Of a stretch of 64,000 bases of DNA, positions 31,556 to 41,934 are shown piece after piece. Source of the stretch: Gonocerus acuteangulatus (lineage: Eukaryota > Arthropoda > Insecta > Hemiptera > Coreidae); NCBI GenBank assembly GCA_946811695.1, contig OX328132.1, forward strand, positions 129,428,208 through 129,492,207. Direction: 5' to 3'. The notes beneath the pieces were generated by a model. That model was not told the origin of the DNA. It did not search any database and worked only from the letters and a program-made list of their open reading frames with translations. The translations under genes and the position numbers were made by a program. The stretch's first letter is position 1. The number at the start of each line of letters is the position of its first letter.

Positions 31556-31928
31556 CATAAGCATATGCAGAGAGAGAGAGAGAGATAGAAAGAATTCTCC
31601 TCTAATAATAAGCATATACATATAGATACTTCTAAAATTATATGCAATGAGAGATAGAAAGAATTCTCCTCTAATAGTAAGCATATACATATAGTCACGC
31701 GTAAAATCATATGCTAAGAGAAAGATACAAAGAATTCTCCTCTAATAATAAGCATAAACATATAGAGACATGTAAAATCATATGCAGAGAGAGAGAGAGA
31801 GAGAGAGATAGAAAGAATTCTCCTCTAATAATAAGCATATTCATATAGATACGCCTAAAATCATATGCTGAGAGAGATAGAAAGAATTCTCCTCTAATAA
31901 TAAGCATAAACATATAGAGGCACGTAAA

Positions 31929-31970
<42 letters not shown>
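31556..31970. repeat. Minisatellite of about 80-bp units with embedded (GA)n
   Basis: About five units sharing GAAAGAATTCTCCTCTAATA, ATAAGCATA(T/A)ACATATAG and AAAATCATATGC; each contains a GA tract of different length, so unit size varies. Confidence 0.88.
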
Positions 31971-31971
<1 letters not shown>

Positions 31972-32052
31972 TTACTTTCAGAAAATCGTACCTGGAGCCT
32001 GTAAGTATTTAGAATAATTTTCACCTGTGAATTGTACTGTTACTACTTCCAA

Positions 32053-32604
32053 AAACATGCTTCAACAGAACTGTGTATGGGGGAGGGAGGAACCGCGCTA
32101 AAACATGCTTCAACAGAGCTGTGTATGGGGGAGGGAGGAACCGCGCTAAAACATGCTTCAACAGAACTGTGTATGGGGGAGGGAGGAACCGCGCTAAAAC
32201 ATGCTTCAACAGAGCTGTGTATGGGGGAGGGAGGAACCGCGCTAAAACATGCTTCAACAGAACTGTGTATGGGGGAGGGAGGAACCGCGCTAAAACATGC
32301 TTCAACAGAGCTGTGTATGGGGGAGGGAGGAACCGCGCTAAAACATGCTTCAACAGAACTGTGTATGGGGGAGGGAGGAACCGCGCTAAAACATGCTTCA
32401 ACAGAGCTGTGTATGGGGGAGGGAGGAACCGCGCTAAAACATGCTTCAACAGAGCTGTGTATGGGGGAGGGAGGAACCGCGCTAAAACATGCTTCAACAG
32501 AGCTGTGTATGGGGGAGGGAGGAACCGCGCTAAAACATGCTTCAACAGAGCTGTGTATGGGGGAGGGAGGAACCGCGCTAAAACATGCTTCAACAGAGCT
32601 GTGT
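32053..32604. repeat. Minisatellite, 48-bp unit, carrying the family A end motif
   Basis: About 11-12 units of 48 bp. On the minus strand each starts TTTTAGCGCGGTTCCTCC, then CTCCCCCATACACAG and CTCTGTTGAAGCATG. In the left half AGAACTG and AGAGCTG units alternate, then only AGAGCTG occurs. Divisible by three, so frames stay open on both strands (16-residue repeats); not regarded as coding. Confidence 0.95.
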
Positions 32605-33486
32605 ATATATTTCTAATGATATTCAAATGAAGAATCCGTCCAGCTGTCATCCTAAGGTATAGGAAGAGTGATTTGGGGATTTAAGAAAGAATCGAATAAA
32701 TGGTTTTGGGGTTGTTCATTCCAAAACGGCAAATCAAAATCATTACAAAATAATTTGCAAACCCCCAAAATTGGAAAAGATAGGATTTGAAGAAAATTTG
32801 AGGACATCCAGTCTTCGGAATTTGTTAAAAGGATTTTTGACCAAAAAGAAACAATAAAAAACAGAAAAAACAGGACAGGCCCGAATCTACTGAACCTTTT
32901 TTTTTCTATTAGTCTAAATGGATGGATCGCTGGATGTATGAATACAATGAAGATTTTCAACACAGGATAATCCTGCTCCTAATAGAATTCCAGCTCCCAT
33001 TCTAGGGGTTGCTAACAGCCCAAAAGTGTATGAAATATTTGTTTAGATTCCGTGCTGGAGTATTGGAATGGAAAGAGGGCATGAAGCAGAGGTTGTCCTA
33101 ATATCGACCCAATAAACCACGACTCCTGTTTGATTCTACCATCCAAAGCGGGCCATCTCCATCGGCTAAGCTTTAGTTGCAAGGTCTATTCCAATAATTG
33201 GATTGGATTTATAATTACCTTTCGAAAATACAATATGGATTCCTATAATAGATTTATTTTAAACCACTTCATGTCCTTTATTCCCATACAATCCCTAATT
33301 GTATAATGGAAAGACAAATTGAACTTATTCAGCCATTGTGTTCAGCGCACTATTTGTAATGAATCAACGGTCCAGAACAATCGTAGAAGAACATTATAAG
33401 TAATATTTTTTTTAAAAAGCAGAGTATGTTTAGAACAGTGAATACTTTTATTCGTTCAACAAAGCAATAGTTGAAAAAAAAAATTA
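32605..33486. other. Unassigned spacer
   Basis: AT-rich, no recognised gene, RNA or repeat; several A/T homopolymer runs. Confidence 0.4.
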
Positions 33487-34047
33487 CACAGACACAAAAA
33501 AAAAATTGCTCTTTTCCAAAGACTCCATACATATATTCTTATGAATTTCGACTCGCTGAATCCGAATCCGGAGTCCGTTTAACCCCAGCAAGCCAGGTTT
33601 AAGACCATTTGAAGATCAAATTTCGGATGAAGTCGTTAAAGAAGAAATGGTTTTGACGGTCGCTGAATTCGAATCCGAGGTCCGTTTCAGCACATCGGCG
33701 CAAAATCAAGTTCATTTCAAGGACGAATATGTCTATTTTGCAAGTAAAGAATTTTGACGGCAGATTCATTTCCTTGCTAGGTAAACATATTTGTCCTTGA
33801 AATGACCTTGATTTTCCGCCGAAACAGACCTCGGATTAGAATTCAGCGACCCTGAAAACCATGGAAGCTCTAGTTATTTCTTCTTTGACGACTTCAAACG
33901 AAATTTGACCTTCAAATGCTCTTAAACCTGACGTGCTGGGATGATATTGACTCCGGATTCAGATTCAGCATGCCGAAATACATAAGAATACATTTATGGT
34001 GTCTTTGGAAAAGAACATTTTTTTTTTGTTTTTGTGTAACTGTGTTA
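33487..34047. mobile_element. Foldback-like palindrome, about 0.56 kb
   Basis: Arms of roughly 260-270 bp (33487-33745 and 33775-34047) are imperfect inverted copies. Examples: CTCTTTTCCAAAGAC with GTCTTTGGAAAAGA, TCGCTGAATTCGAATCCGAGG with its inverse, and ATTTCAAGGACGAATATG with its inverse. The spacer is only about 30 bp. No tandem array in the arms, unlike the other foldbacks here. A weak relative (TTTAGATTCGAATTCAGCACC) occurs near 35625-35650. Confidence 0.72.
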
Positions 34048-34324
34048 TTATTTTATTTTTACTTTTGTTTTGGAGGGAGTTTTCCCAGAAAATTGAGTAA
34101 TATCCACATGGAAGCGTTCCTTTCATTCAATATAAAGTAATAGGTGTGGAAGGATACCCTGACACTCACGCCACGAGGGACTCTTTTACGAAACTTGGAG
34201 AAACATCTTCATTTTACTCAAAATACATATAATTCATTGAGAGGAGATGGTTGACCGTTGATGATGCAAGGTAGGGATTGTCGGGGTTCGGACATTCCTA
34301 CTTAATAAAACTAAATTTTATCGT
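34048..34324. other. Unassigned spacer
   Basis: Nothing recognised between the palindrome and the PLE pair. Confidence 0.35.
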
Positions 34325-34439
34325 AAAAATGGTTTTATTGTGCCGACGTTTCGGCTTGAACTTCAAGCCTTCATCAGGGCTGTAAATACAAGTAGGACAT
34401 ATTTAATACTAATATATACACAAATCTATCTAAATATAC

Positions 34440-34492
<53 letters not shown>

Positions 34493-34915
34493 GCATATAC
34501 ACATACACATATACACGCACACGTATGCACATACATATATATGCCCACATACACACACATATACATACATACATACCTATATGGGGAAAAAAAACATATA
34601 AACGTAATGTGCAGCTAGAACAACAATGTGCTATAGAAATTAAACAGATATAGGAATACAACAATATGGACTTACCGATGGGAAGGTTGAGAACTATACC
34701 TCACCGATGTGGGATCATTTCTGACTTGATATAGGAAAACTTAGGGGGAAGGAGATGGTGAGGGGGGGGGGGGTTCTGGACCACCCAATGAACAAAGTAC
34801 ATTGGAGATGAAAGAAAGAGGAAGCGGTGTCGTAAAATATGTCCTACTTGTTTTTACAGCCCTGATGGAAGGCTTGAAGTTCAAGCCGAAACGTCGGCAA
34901 AATACATATAAGTTT
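34325..34915. mobile_element. Third inverted pair of PLE-type termini (second subfamily)
   Basis: Arms at about 34325-34404 and 34830-34915 are inverted copies including CAAGCCGAAACGTCGGC, ACAGCCCTGATG and AAATATGTCCTACTTG. The interior holds (TA)n (34442-34485) and a G-run tract (34755-34772). The motif differs from the 30.7-kb type in stem II and flanks, so it is a separate PLE subfamily. Confidence 0.6.
34345..34377 (-). ncRNA. Hammerhead-ribozyme-like motif, subfamily 2
   Basis: Minus strand: GCC then CTGATGA (34377-34371), one extra A, stem II GGCTTG/CAAGCC, GAAAC, GTC (cleavage predicted after 34345), then GGC. GCC and GGC can form a short stem I. The partner arm at 34862-34895 (plus) has CTGATGG plus an inserted base and is probably inactive. 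Confidence 0.55.
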
Positions 34916-35838
34916 CTATGTAAAACTAGTTGCACAGGTACTTGAATGATGTTTAGTAATTCATTACAAGTGATTTATGTGTGGTAGACATAAAGTAAAT
35001 AACGAATTTTAATAACAAAAACTACCAAACTTATAATTGCGACTTTTTAACATTTTCTCTGGAAAAACGTTCTTTTTAATATGTCGTAGCGCCAATTAGT
35101 AGATAAATTTTAGTTGAATTTGTAGTTAAATGTTTATTATTTACAGGATAATTGCAGGAAAAGAGATGGATACATGTCTGTTCAAATCAGAGTTTACTTC
35201 TTCAGCCTTACTTCCCCTATAGCACTGGGAGGACTAAATTGCTTCGTACAACGGCTCAATTCAGAGTGGTCTCTCACTCTGCATTGCTAATTCATTACAA
35301 GTTACCGAGTTCTCGTATATCTTAGACGAATTAGGAGTTTTAAGCTCAGAAAGTATTAATGTGGGCGCAACCCAACATAAACGTTACAATTCAACTTTTT
35401 CTCCGCACAGGGAAAAAATGACGCTTTTCGAAATGATGTAGCGCCCATTAATGGTTGAAAATTCAAAGTTGAATAATGCATTTTGTAGAAAATTGGGTCT
35501 GCTTTAGTTTTGTAAAGAACATTTTTGTTTCCGAGATATGCGCCAGAAAACTGAAAAAAAAGTCCAAAATTATCGAGTTTTGTTTCGATTTTCGACCATA
35601 AGCCACCCTCGTATCAGGGGGGAAACTTTAGATTCGAATTCAGCACCCCAAAAAAACATAAAGAACCATTCCAAAAAAAATAATTCTACATTTTTGTCCC
35701 CGGAAAACCTTCCCTTACTCCAAAGCCCTGAAGAGGGCTAGGATGTCAAGCCGAAACCTTGGCAGAAATACAACTCATTATTGTTATATAATCTAACAAC
35801 ACATCACCAAAACCCGATCATGCACACTTTCGAAAATT
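34916..35838. other. Spacer with a damaged PLE terminus
   Basis: Around 35726-35763 the plus strand has GCCCTGAAGAGGGCTAGG ... CAAGCCGAAACCTTGGC, the same layout as subfamily 2 but with the GTC cleavage triplet replaced by CTT. The remainder is unassigned; two short segments (about 35040-35130 and 35395-35500) resemble each other loosely. Confidence 0.45.
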
Positions 35839-35851
35839 ATTAGTTATTATT

Positions 35852-36032
35852 TTTTTTTCTTTTTTTACGGCGCATCAACAAATCGTGGCTATTAGCGCCG
35901 ACAACCAGGGTGCAACCAGGAATTTTCTCAGCAAGCACTGAGATGAGAAAATTTCTGGCGCCGGTGGGGATCGAACCCACCATCTCCCGCTTATGAATCC
36001 AGCGCGCTAGCCACTAGTCCATGGGAGACCCC
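35852..36032 (-). mobile_element. tRNA-derived SINE, copy 2 (family S1)
   Basis: Same head, B box and GCGCCGT 3' end as the 9.5-kb copy, with a short tail (TTTTTTTTTCTTTTTTT on the plus strand). Target duplications attagttattatt at 35839-35851 and 36033-36045. The A-box region carries one change (ACTAGTCCA on the plus strand). Confidence 0.9.
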
Positions 36033-36146
36033 ATTAGTTATTATTATTCACATAAACATCATTCAACAAATAAAACTACAGGATAATTTTTATTTCATTT
36101 AAATAAATGTTTTATGAGGCGATGGATAATTATCAATGAATGCCCA

Positions 36147-37036
36147 AGTATTGTCAATCTTTATACGTACGAACCCTCGTTCAAGTATTGTCAATCTTTA
36201 GACCAACGAACCCTCGTTCAAGTATTGTCAATCTTTATACGTACGAACCCTCGTTCAAGTATTGTCAATCTTTATACGTACGAACCCTCGTTCAAGTATT
36301 GTCAATCTTTAGACCTACGAACCCTCGTTCAAGTATTGTCAATCTTTAGACCTACGAACCCTCGTTCAAGTATTGTCAATCTTTAGACCTACGAACCCTC
36401 GTTCAAGTATTGTCAATCTTTAGACCAACGAACCCTCGTTCAAGTATTGTCAATCTTTAGACCTACGAACCCTCGTTCATGTATTGTCAATCTTTATACG
36501 TACGAACCCTCGTTCAAGTATTGTCAATCTTTAGACCAACGAACCCTCGTTCAAGTATTGTCAATCTTTATACGTACGAACCCTCGTTCAAGTATTGCCA
36601 ATGTTTAGACCAACGAACCCTCGTTCAAGTATTGTCAATCTTTATACGTACGAACCCTCGTTCAAGTATTGTCAATCTTTAGACCTACGAACCCTCGTTC
36701 AAGTATTGTCAATCTTTAGACCTACGAACCCTCGTTCAAGTATTGTCAATCTTTAGACCTACGAACCCTCGTTCAAGTATTGTCAATCTTTAGACCAACG
36801 AACCCTCGTTCAAGTATTGTCAATCTTTATACGTACGAACCCTCGTTCAAGTATTGTCAATCTTTAGACCTACCAACCCTCCTTCAAGTATTGTCAATCT
36901 TTAGACCTACGAACCCTCGTTCAAGTATTGTCAATCTTTAGACCTACGAACCCTCGTTCAAGTATTGTCAATCTTTAGACCTACGAACCCTTGTTCAAGT
37001 ATTGTCAATCTTTAGACCTACGAACCCTCGTTCAAG
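36147..37036. repeat. Minisatellite, 37-bp unit
   Basis: About 24 units of AAGTATTGTCAATCTTTA plus one of three middles (TACGTACG, GACCAACG, GACCTACG) and AACCCTCGTTC. The order of middles partly repeats, suggesting block duplication. Confidence 0.95.
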
Positions 37037-37387
37037 AAAAGTGGAGGAAACTAGACTTTGGATGTTTGGATATATTGGTGTATTTGCTGAAGCCGGTTAG
37101 AAAACCTAGTAAATGTAACCTACCTATTCGAAAGTTTAATAAACTTCGTACAAAAACGGTTCTTACGAAACTGTTGATAAAGGGATTTTTGCTGATTACA
37201 CTGCTCCGAAGGCCCCGGACCTCCAGGACTGTGATCCTGACAAGTAATCTTATACTTACTTACATCCTTATTCTAATCCACTCTAACAAATTTCAATTAG
37301 AAATTACCACGCGCCAGGAACACTGTTTCAGATAGGAGGTTTTTCATATTTTACAAAATTACAAGAATGCCTATGTACGCAAGACCG

Positions 37388-37390
<3 letters not shown>
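37037..37390. other. Unassigned spacer
   Basis: Open reading for about 100 codons with no recognisable domain (begins inside the array); not called as a gene. Confidence 0.4.

Positions 37391-37480
<90 letters not shown>
37391..37480. repeat. (TA)n microsatellite
   Basis: About 90 bp of TA with one TTTA interruption. Confidence 0.95.
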
Positions 37481-37482
<2 letters not shown>

Positions 37483-37582
37483 TTTTTGTGCATCTGGAGG
37501 ATTAGAATTAATAGAGATTTACAAAGATAAAAATCGACAATTAAAATATAAGTCGACGTCGATAACTAAATTTTGGAAATTT

Positions 37583-37784
37583 GTACTTGAATAGAAGTAA
37601 GCAGGTATGTAAGTATCCTGAATTTGTACTTGAATAGAAGTAAGCAGGTATGTAAGTATCCTGAATAGAAGTAAGCAGGTATGTAAGTATCCTGAATTTG
37701 TACTTTAATAGAAGTAAGCAGGTATGTAAGTATCCTGAATTTGTACTTGAATAGAAGTAAGCAGGTATGTAAGTATCCTGAATT
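37583..37784. repeat. Minisatellite, about 43-bp unit
   Basis: Five units of GAATAGAAGTAAGCAGGTAT and GTAAGTATCCTGAATTTGTACTT; one unit is shortened by loss of the TTTGTACTT segment. Confidence 0.92.
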
Positions 37785-38164
37785 ACAAAAAGCCTGCTGG
37801 TGGAATTATTTCAATATTCCAAGCAACGTAAATATGTGAATCATTTTATTCCACTATAAAATTCGCGATATCCAAACACCGATCAGCATCAACTAACCAG
37901 CATCTCAAAGAATTACTCAGAAGTGCCGTCACCAATTATTCACAAAAGTTCAAAGAATTGTCAATAGAAGTAAAATAAATGTGTTTACATTTCAATATTT
38001 AAGTTCAATATAAATATGGCGTACTTTTATTTATATTTTTCCAGTAGATGTAATTTCTATTAAAAAAGAATACCTTTTAACTTTTAAATACCTATTTAAT
38101 TAAGGCTTGCGAAAAATTTCAAATTTTCAAAAACGGCTCGGACTTTCTACGAGCTTCGCCATCC

Positions 38165-38218
<54 letters not shown>

Positions 38219-38564
38219 CTATTTTCTATGAGGTTATGAGAGGATGACATGTAGAAGTACGACATTTTTCTTCGGCATTTCCAGAAACCTTCATTAGAAT
38301 GTACGTCGAGATGATTTTAATGAAGAAATAGGAGAAGTATACAAAAAATGATTATTGAAAATTAAAAACAACAATAATCTACTATAATATACTAATAGTA
38401 AAATAGTTTTAAAATATGAAACCTTTAGAGGTCATTTTGAAGGTAGAATTACAGCTTGTGGGAGGGGGGGGGAGGCTACATATTTTGTAACAAATTCAAG
38501 CTGTAACATTGATGGTGATTATGTTAAACATGGAATAAGAGATTTGGGAGGGGGGTCATTTTAG
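37785..38564. other. Spacer with (TA)n and weak PLE-like motif
   Basis: (TA)n at 38168-38212. Around 38260-38300 the minus strand reads TAATGAAGGTTTCTGG ... ATGCCGAAG ... ATGTCG, a possible heavily decayed hammerhead-like PLE terminus. G-run at 38463-38472. Confidence 0.4.
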
Positions 38565-38970
38565 CGCGATTCCTCCCTAGCACAATTGGAGACAAACAGA
38601 CTTATGAGGTTCACCTCATAGCGCGATTCCTCCCTACCACCATTGGAGGCAAACAGACTTATGAGGTTCACCTCATAGCGCGATTCCTCCCTACCACCAT
38701 TGGAGGCAAACAGACTTATGAGGTTCACCTCATAGCGCGATTCCTCCCTAGCACAATTGGAGACAAACAGACTTATGAGGTTCACCTCATAGCGCGATTC
38801 CTCCCTAGCACAATTGGAGACAAACAGACTTATGAGGTTCACCTCATAGCGCGATTCCTCCCTACCACCATTGGAGACGAACAGACTTATGAGGTTCACC
38901 TCATAGCGCGATTCCTCCCTAGCACCATTGGAGACGAACAGACTTATGAGGTTCACCTCATAACGCGATC
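38565..38970. repeat. Minisatellite, 57-bp unit, carrying the family A end motif
   Basis: Seven units of 57 bp: AGCGCGATTCCTCCCTA, CACAATTGGAGACAAACAG, then ACTT and the palindrome ATGAGGTTCACCTCAT. So each unit joins both modules of the family A terminus. The multiple-of-three length creates a long minus-strand frame that I do not consider coding. Confidence 0.95.
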
Positions 38971-39107
38971 TACCTTTCAGAAAATAAGGGGAAAAGTTGG
39001 TTAACCAGAGAATCCAGGTCTTCCTTCTCTTTGAGAATTCATTTTACATGAGTGTACATTAAAAATATTCCGACAAAACTTAAGCTGCTTCCCCCCTATA
39101 TGGCACA

Positions 39108-39417
39108 CAGAGATGGGCATAATTTTATTTATAAATAAAAATACGAATTTATTCATACTTCATATATTTGTGAATACGAATATGAATAAATTCGTACTTC
39201 ATATATTTTATTCACATTATAATTTGCGATAAAAAATAAAATTCGCAAATAAATTATGAATCTATTCGTATTAAGATGATATTACGAAAGTTATTGAGGG
39301 TGAATAAATTCGTATTCACACTTATGAATACGAATTTATTTATATTCGTATTCACAAATATATGAAGTACGAATAAATTCGTATTTTTATTTATAAATAA
39401 AATTATGCCCATCTCTG
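39108..39417. mobile_element. hAT-type MITE, 310 bp
   Basis: Ends CAGAGATGGGCATAATTTT (39108) and its exact inverse ending at 39417, with long inverted arms rich in GAATACGAATTTATTC. Perfect 8-bp target duplication atggcaca at 39100-39107 and 39418-39425. CAGAGATGGGC ends with an 8-bp duplication are characteristic of hAT. No coding capacity. Confidence 0.9.
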
Positions 39418-39425
39418 ATGGCACA

Positions 39426-39889
39426 AGGGATAAGAACGGAAGCATTACACAGTTGAAAGGAGTTGGATTTTTTAATTATATCATTTTGTATCATAATAGA
39501 GTATAGTTTATTTTTGTTTCATTTCATTTTCGATATTTTCAAACAACTAAAAACTTAAAATATATTTTATTCATATTTTTTTGTATAGTTGTGTTAAATA
39601 GGGCCCCCCGTATGAGTTTTCCCAGAAACTAGTATGTGTATATGAGACGTATTTCACTCCATCTGCCCATCAAATACAATATGAGATTGACGTAATTAAT
39701 AAGAAGGAAGAGAAAGATAAAGAACGGGTTTGGAATGGAGGTTCATACGGGCGAAGGTTAGGGAGCAAATATTTCATCAACCATTTGACATAGCTAAGCA
39801 ATCTTTAATTTTCATTATAAATTGTTGGTCGATGTACAAAATGTGCTGAGCGCATTGATTGTAACTAAACTGATTTATTATATTGGTAA

Positions 39890-39892
<3 letters not shown>
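39426..39892. other. Unassigned spacer
   Basis: AT-rich with no recognised feature. Confidence 0.35.
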
Positions 39893-39963
<71 letters not shown>

Positions 39964-39990
39964 GTATATATCTATAGATATATACATAAA
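39893..39990. repeat. (TA)n microsatellite
   Basis: About 90 bp of TA with GTATA and CTATAGA interruptions; abuts the inverted repeat that follows. Confidence 0.93.
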
Positions 39991-40425
39991 TATCTATCTG
40001 TCTGTTTATCTAGCTAATTCTCTTTTTCTCTTATTTTATTTTGTTTTGTTAATCTTATATTGTTTTACTGGGTAAAAAAAAAATTGTTATCTACACCCAT
40101 CAATTAATTTTAGTAATTGGTTTCTTGAAACAATTCGCAATGACAATCTGTTAAAAATGTAAATAAATAAGTACACATGAAAAGATGTTTTGTTTCTTGT
40201 TTTTCGATTTTGTCCGAAATGAAGCAAAATTGAGCAAAATTCTTAAAGATATGTTGTCTTAGTTTTTTGGTCCCCTGATATTTTTTGACGATTGAAATTC
40301 CTGTATATATATTGTTGGTTCTAAACCCAGTTTTTGTTGGCCTAGTAAAACAATGTAAGATAAACATTAACAAAATGAAATAAGAGAAAATAAAATTAGG
40401 CAGATAGACAGACAGATAGATGAAT
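39990..40425. repeat. Inverted repeat, about 85-bp arms
   Basis: ATCTATCTGTCTG ... TTTTCTCTTATTTTATTTTG ... TTGTTTTACT on the left (39990-40072) is mirrored by AGTAAAACAATG ... AAATAAGAGAAAATAAAA ... CAGACAGATAGAT on the right (about 40340-40425). Possible small foldback or MITE; no target duplication determined. Confidence 0.5.
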
Positions 40426-41395
40426 TTATTATTAGTTATTTCTGCTCGCATTATTATTCTAAACTGAAGGGAAAAAATGTATGATGACGTGTAATAACTG
40501 ACCTTGATCGGAAATTGTGTGGAACGGAGAATGGTTGAAAGTTTATTCCAAGCACAGGACACGACACTCGCGTCAACTGGGACACCATCCCGTAGGATAG
40601 GAGCTAGCGACACGGACACAGGACAGGAGATGGCTGTTGGAAGCTCTAAGAGGAGAGAAGAGAGGATAAAAGCTGATTTATGGGGTTGGAATTCCTGCTT
40701 GGTGGGGAGGCAGGTAGAAGAAGACAGACCCTAAACTTCCAGAACCTAGGGGCCAGCTGCTCTACCTACTTCCAGTCAGCGCCTATTTGCAGAATATTAG
40801 GGACGGTTCAATGTTCTCACTTAGGCATTTTCCTATTGTCCTTTCAATGGTTCTGAACACGTTCCATTTGACAAGCCATCATCTTTACCCTCATCAAATA
40901 CATTTTATCAGAACCAAAACAATATTGTAAATCCGAGAAGAACTCGTCGACCGTGAAGACCTCAAGAGGACTCTTCATGATTTTCCTCAAGAAGGGAATT
41001 TTGGAGCAGATCATTGAAATAAACTCTCTTTGAAGAGGTTTATGTTTCCGATGACAGTACATCTTCCATTTATCAATATACAGATACTATTCATTCAGCT
41101 ATGATAGCAGAAATAAATTATATTTTTTAATAAAATGATAAGGTGTCGATATTAGGGTTGCGGGTGGGGGCAAAATCAAAGTCATTTTCTTCAATTTATA
41201 AATTACAAATAAATCAATATTTTTAATTTCTTTATAACAAACGTTATATCGGGGATGTTAAAGTATCAACAAAACAAATTTCAATCCTTCGAAAAAAAAA
41301 TAGCGGCGCTGTGTCTGACGAACAGAAACCCTCTTTTTTCACGGGCGATAGTCTCCAGGCGGAAATTTGTAATCTAGAAGGAAAAACTACAATTA
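40426..41395. other. Unassigned spacer
   Basis: No gene, RNA or repeat recognised. Confidence 0.4.
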
Positions 41396-41788
41396 TTTCG
41401 AAAGAAGAAGGTTAAATCTAGTAAAGTATGTAGGATTTCGAAAGAAGAAGGTTAAATCTAGTAAAGTATGTAGGATTTCGAAAGAAGAAGGTTAAATCTA
41501 GTAAAGTATGTAGGATTTCGAAAGAAGAAGGTTAAATCTAGTAAAGTATGTAGGATTTCGAAAGAAGAAGGTTAAATCTTGTAAAGTATGTAGGATTTCG
41601 AAAGAAGAAGGTTAAATCTAGTAAAGTATGTAGGATTTCGAAAGAAGAAGGTTAAATCTTGTAAAGTATGTAGGATTTCGAAAGAAGAAGGTTAAATCTA
41701 GTAAAGTATGTAGGATTTCGAAAGAAGAAGGTTAAATCTAGTAAAGTATGTAGGATTTCGAAAGAAGAAGGTTAAATCTTACAGAAGA
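41396..41788. repeat. Minisatellite, 40-bp unit
   Basis: About ten almost identical 40-bp units (GATTTCGAAAGAAGAAGG, TTAAATCTAGTAAAGTATG), differing only at AATCTA/AATCTT. A separate ACAGAAGAAGGAAACGACTT sequence follows and recurs near 42367, so the array may be derived from sequence linked to family A. Confidence 0.95.
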
Positions 41789-41934
41789 AGGAAACGACTT
41801 TACAAGTTTAATGAAATATTCATTTTTTTCCTATTTAATTTTTTTCATACTTTCTTCTAATAAATATTAAAAAAATGGGGGTTTAATTTTGAAATGTATT
41901 AAAGGAGGACAAAAAAACAAAACAACTTAGCAAT

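Noticed and set aside
32021..32650. Long frames on both strands (209, 194 and 185 codons)
   Set aside because: All arise from the 48-bp array; being open in three frames at once is a property of the unit, not evidence of coding.
40110..40619. 169-codon minus-strand frame
   Set aside because: AT-rich, overlaps an inverted repeat, no recognisable domain or codon pattern; most likely chance.
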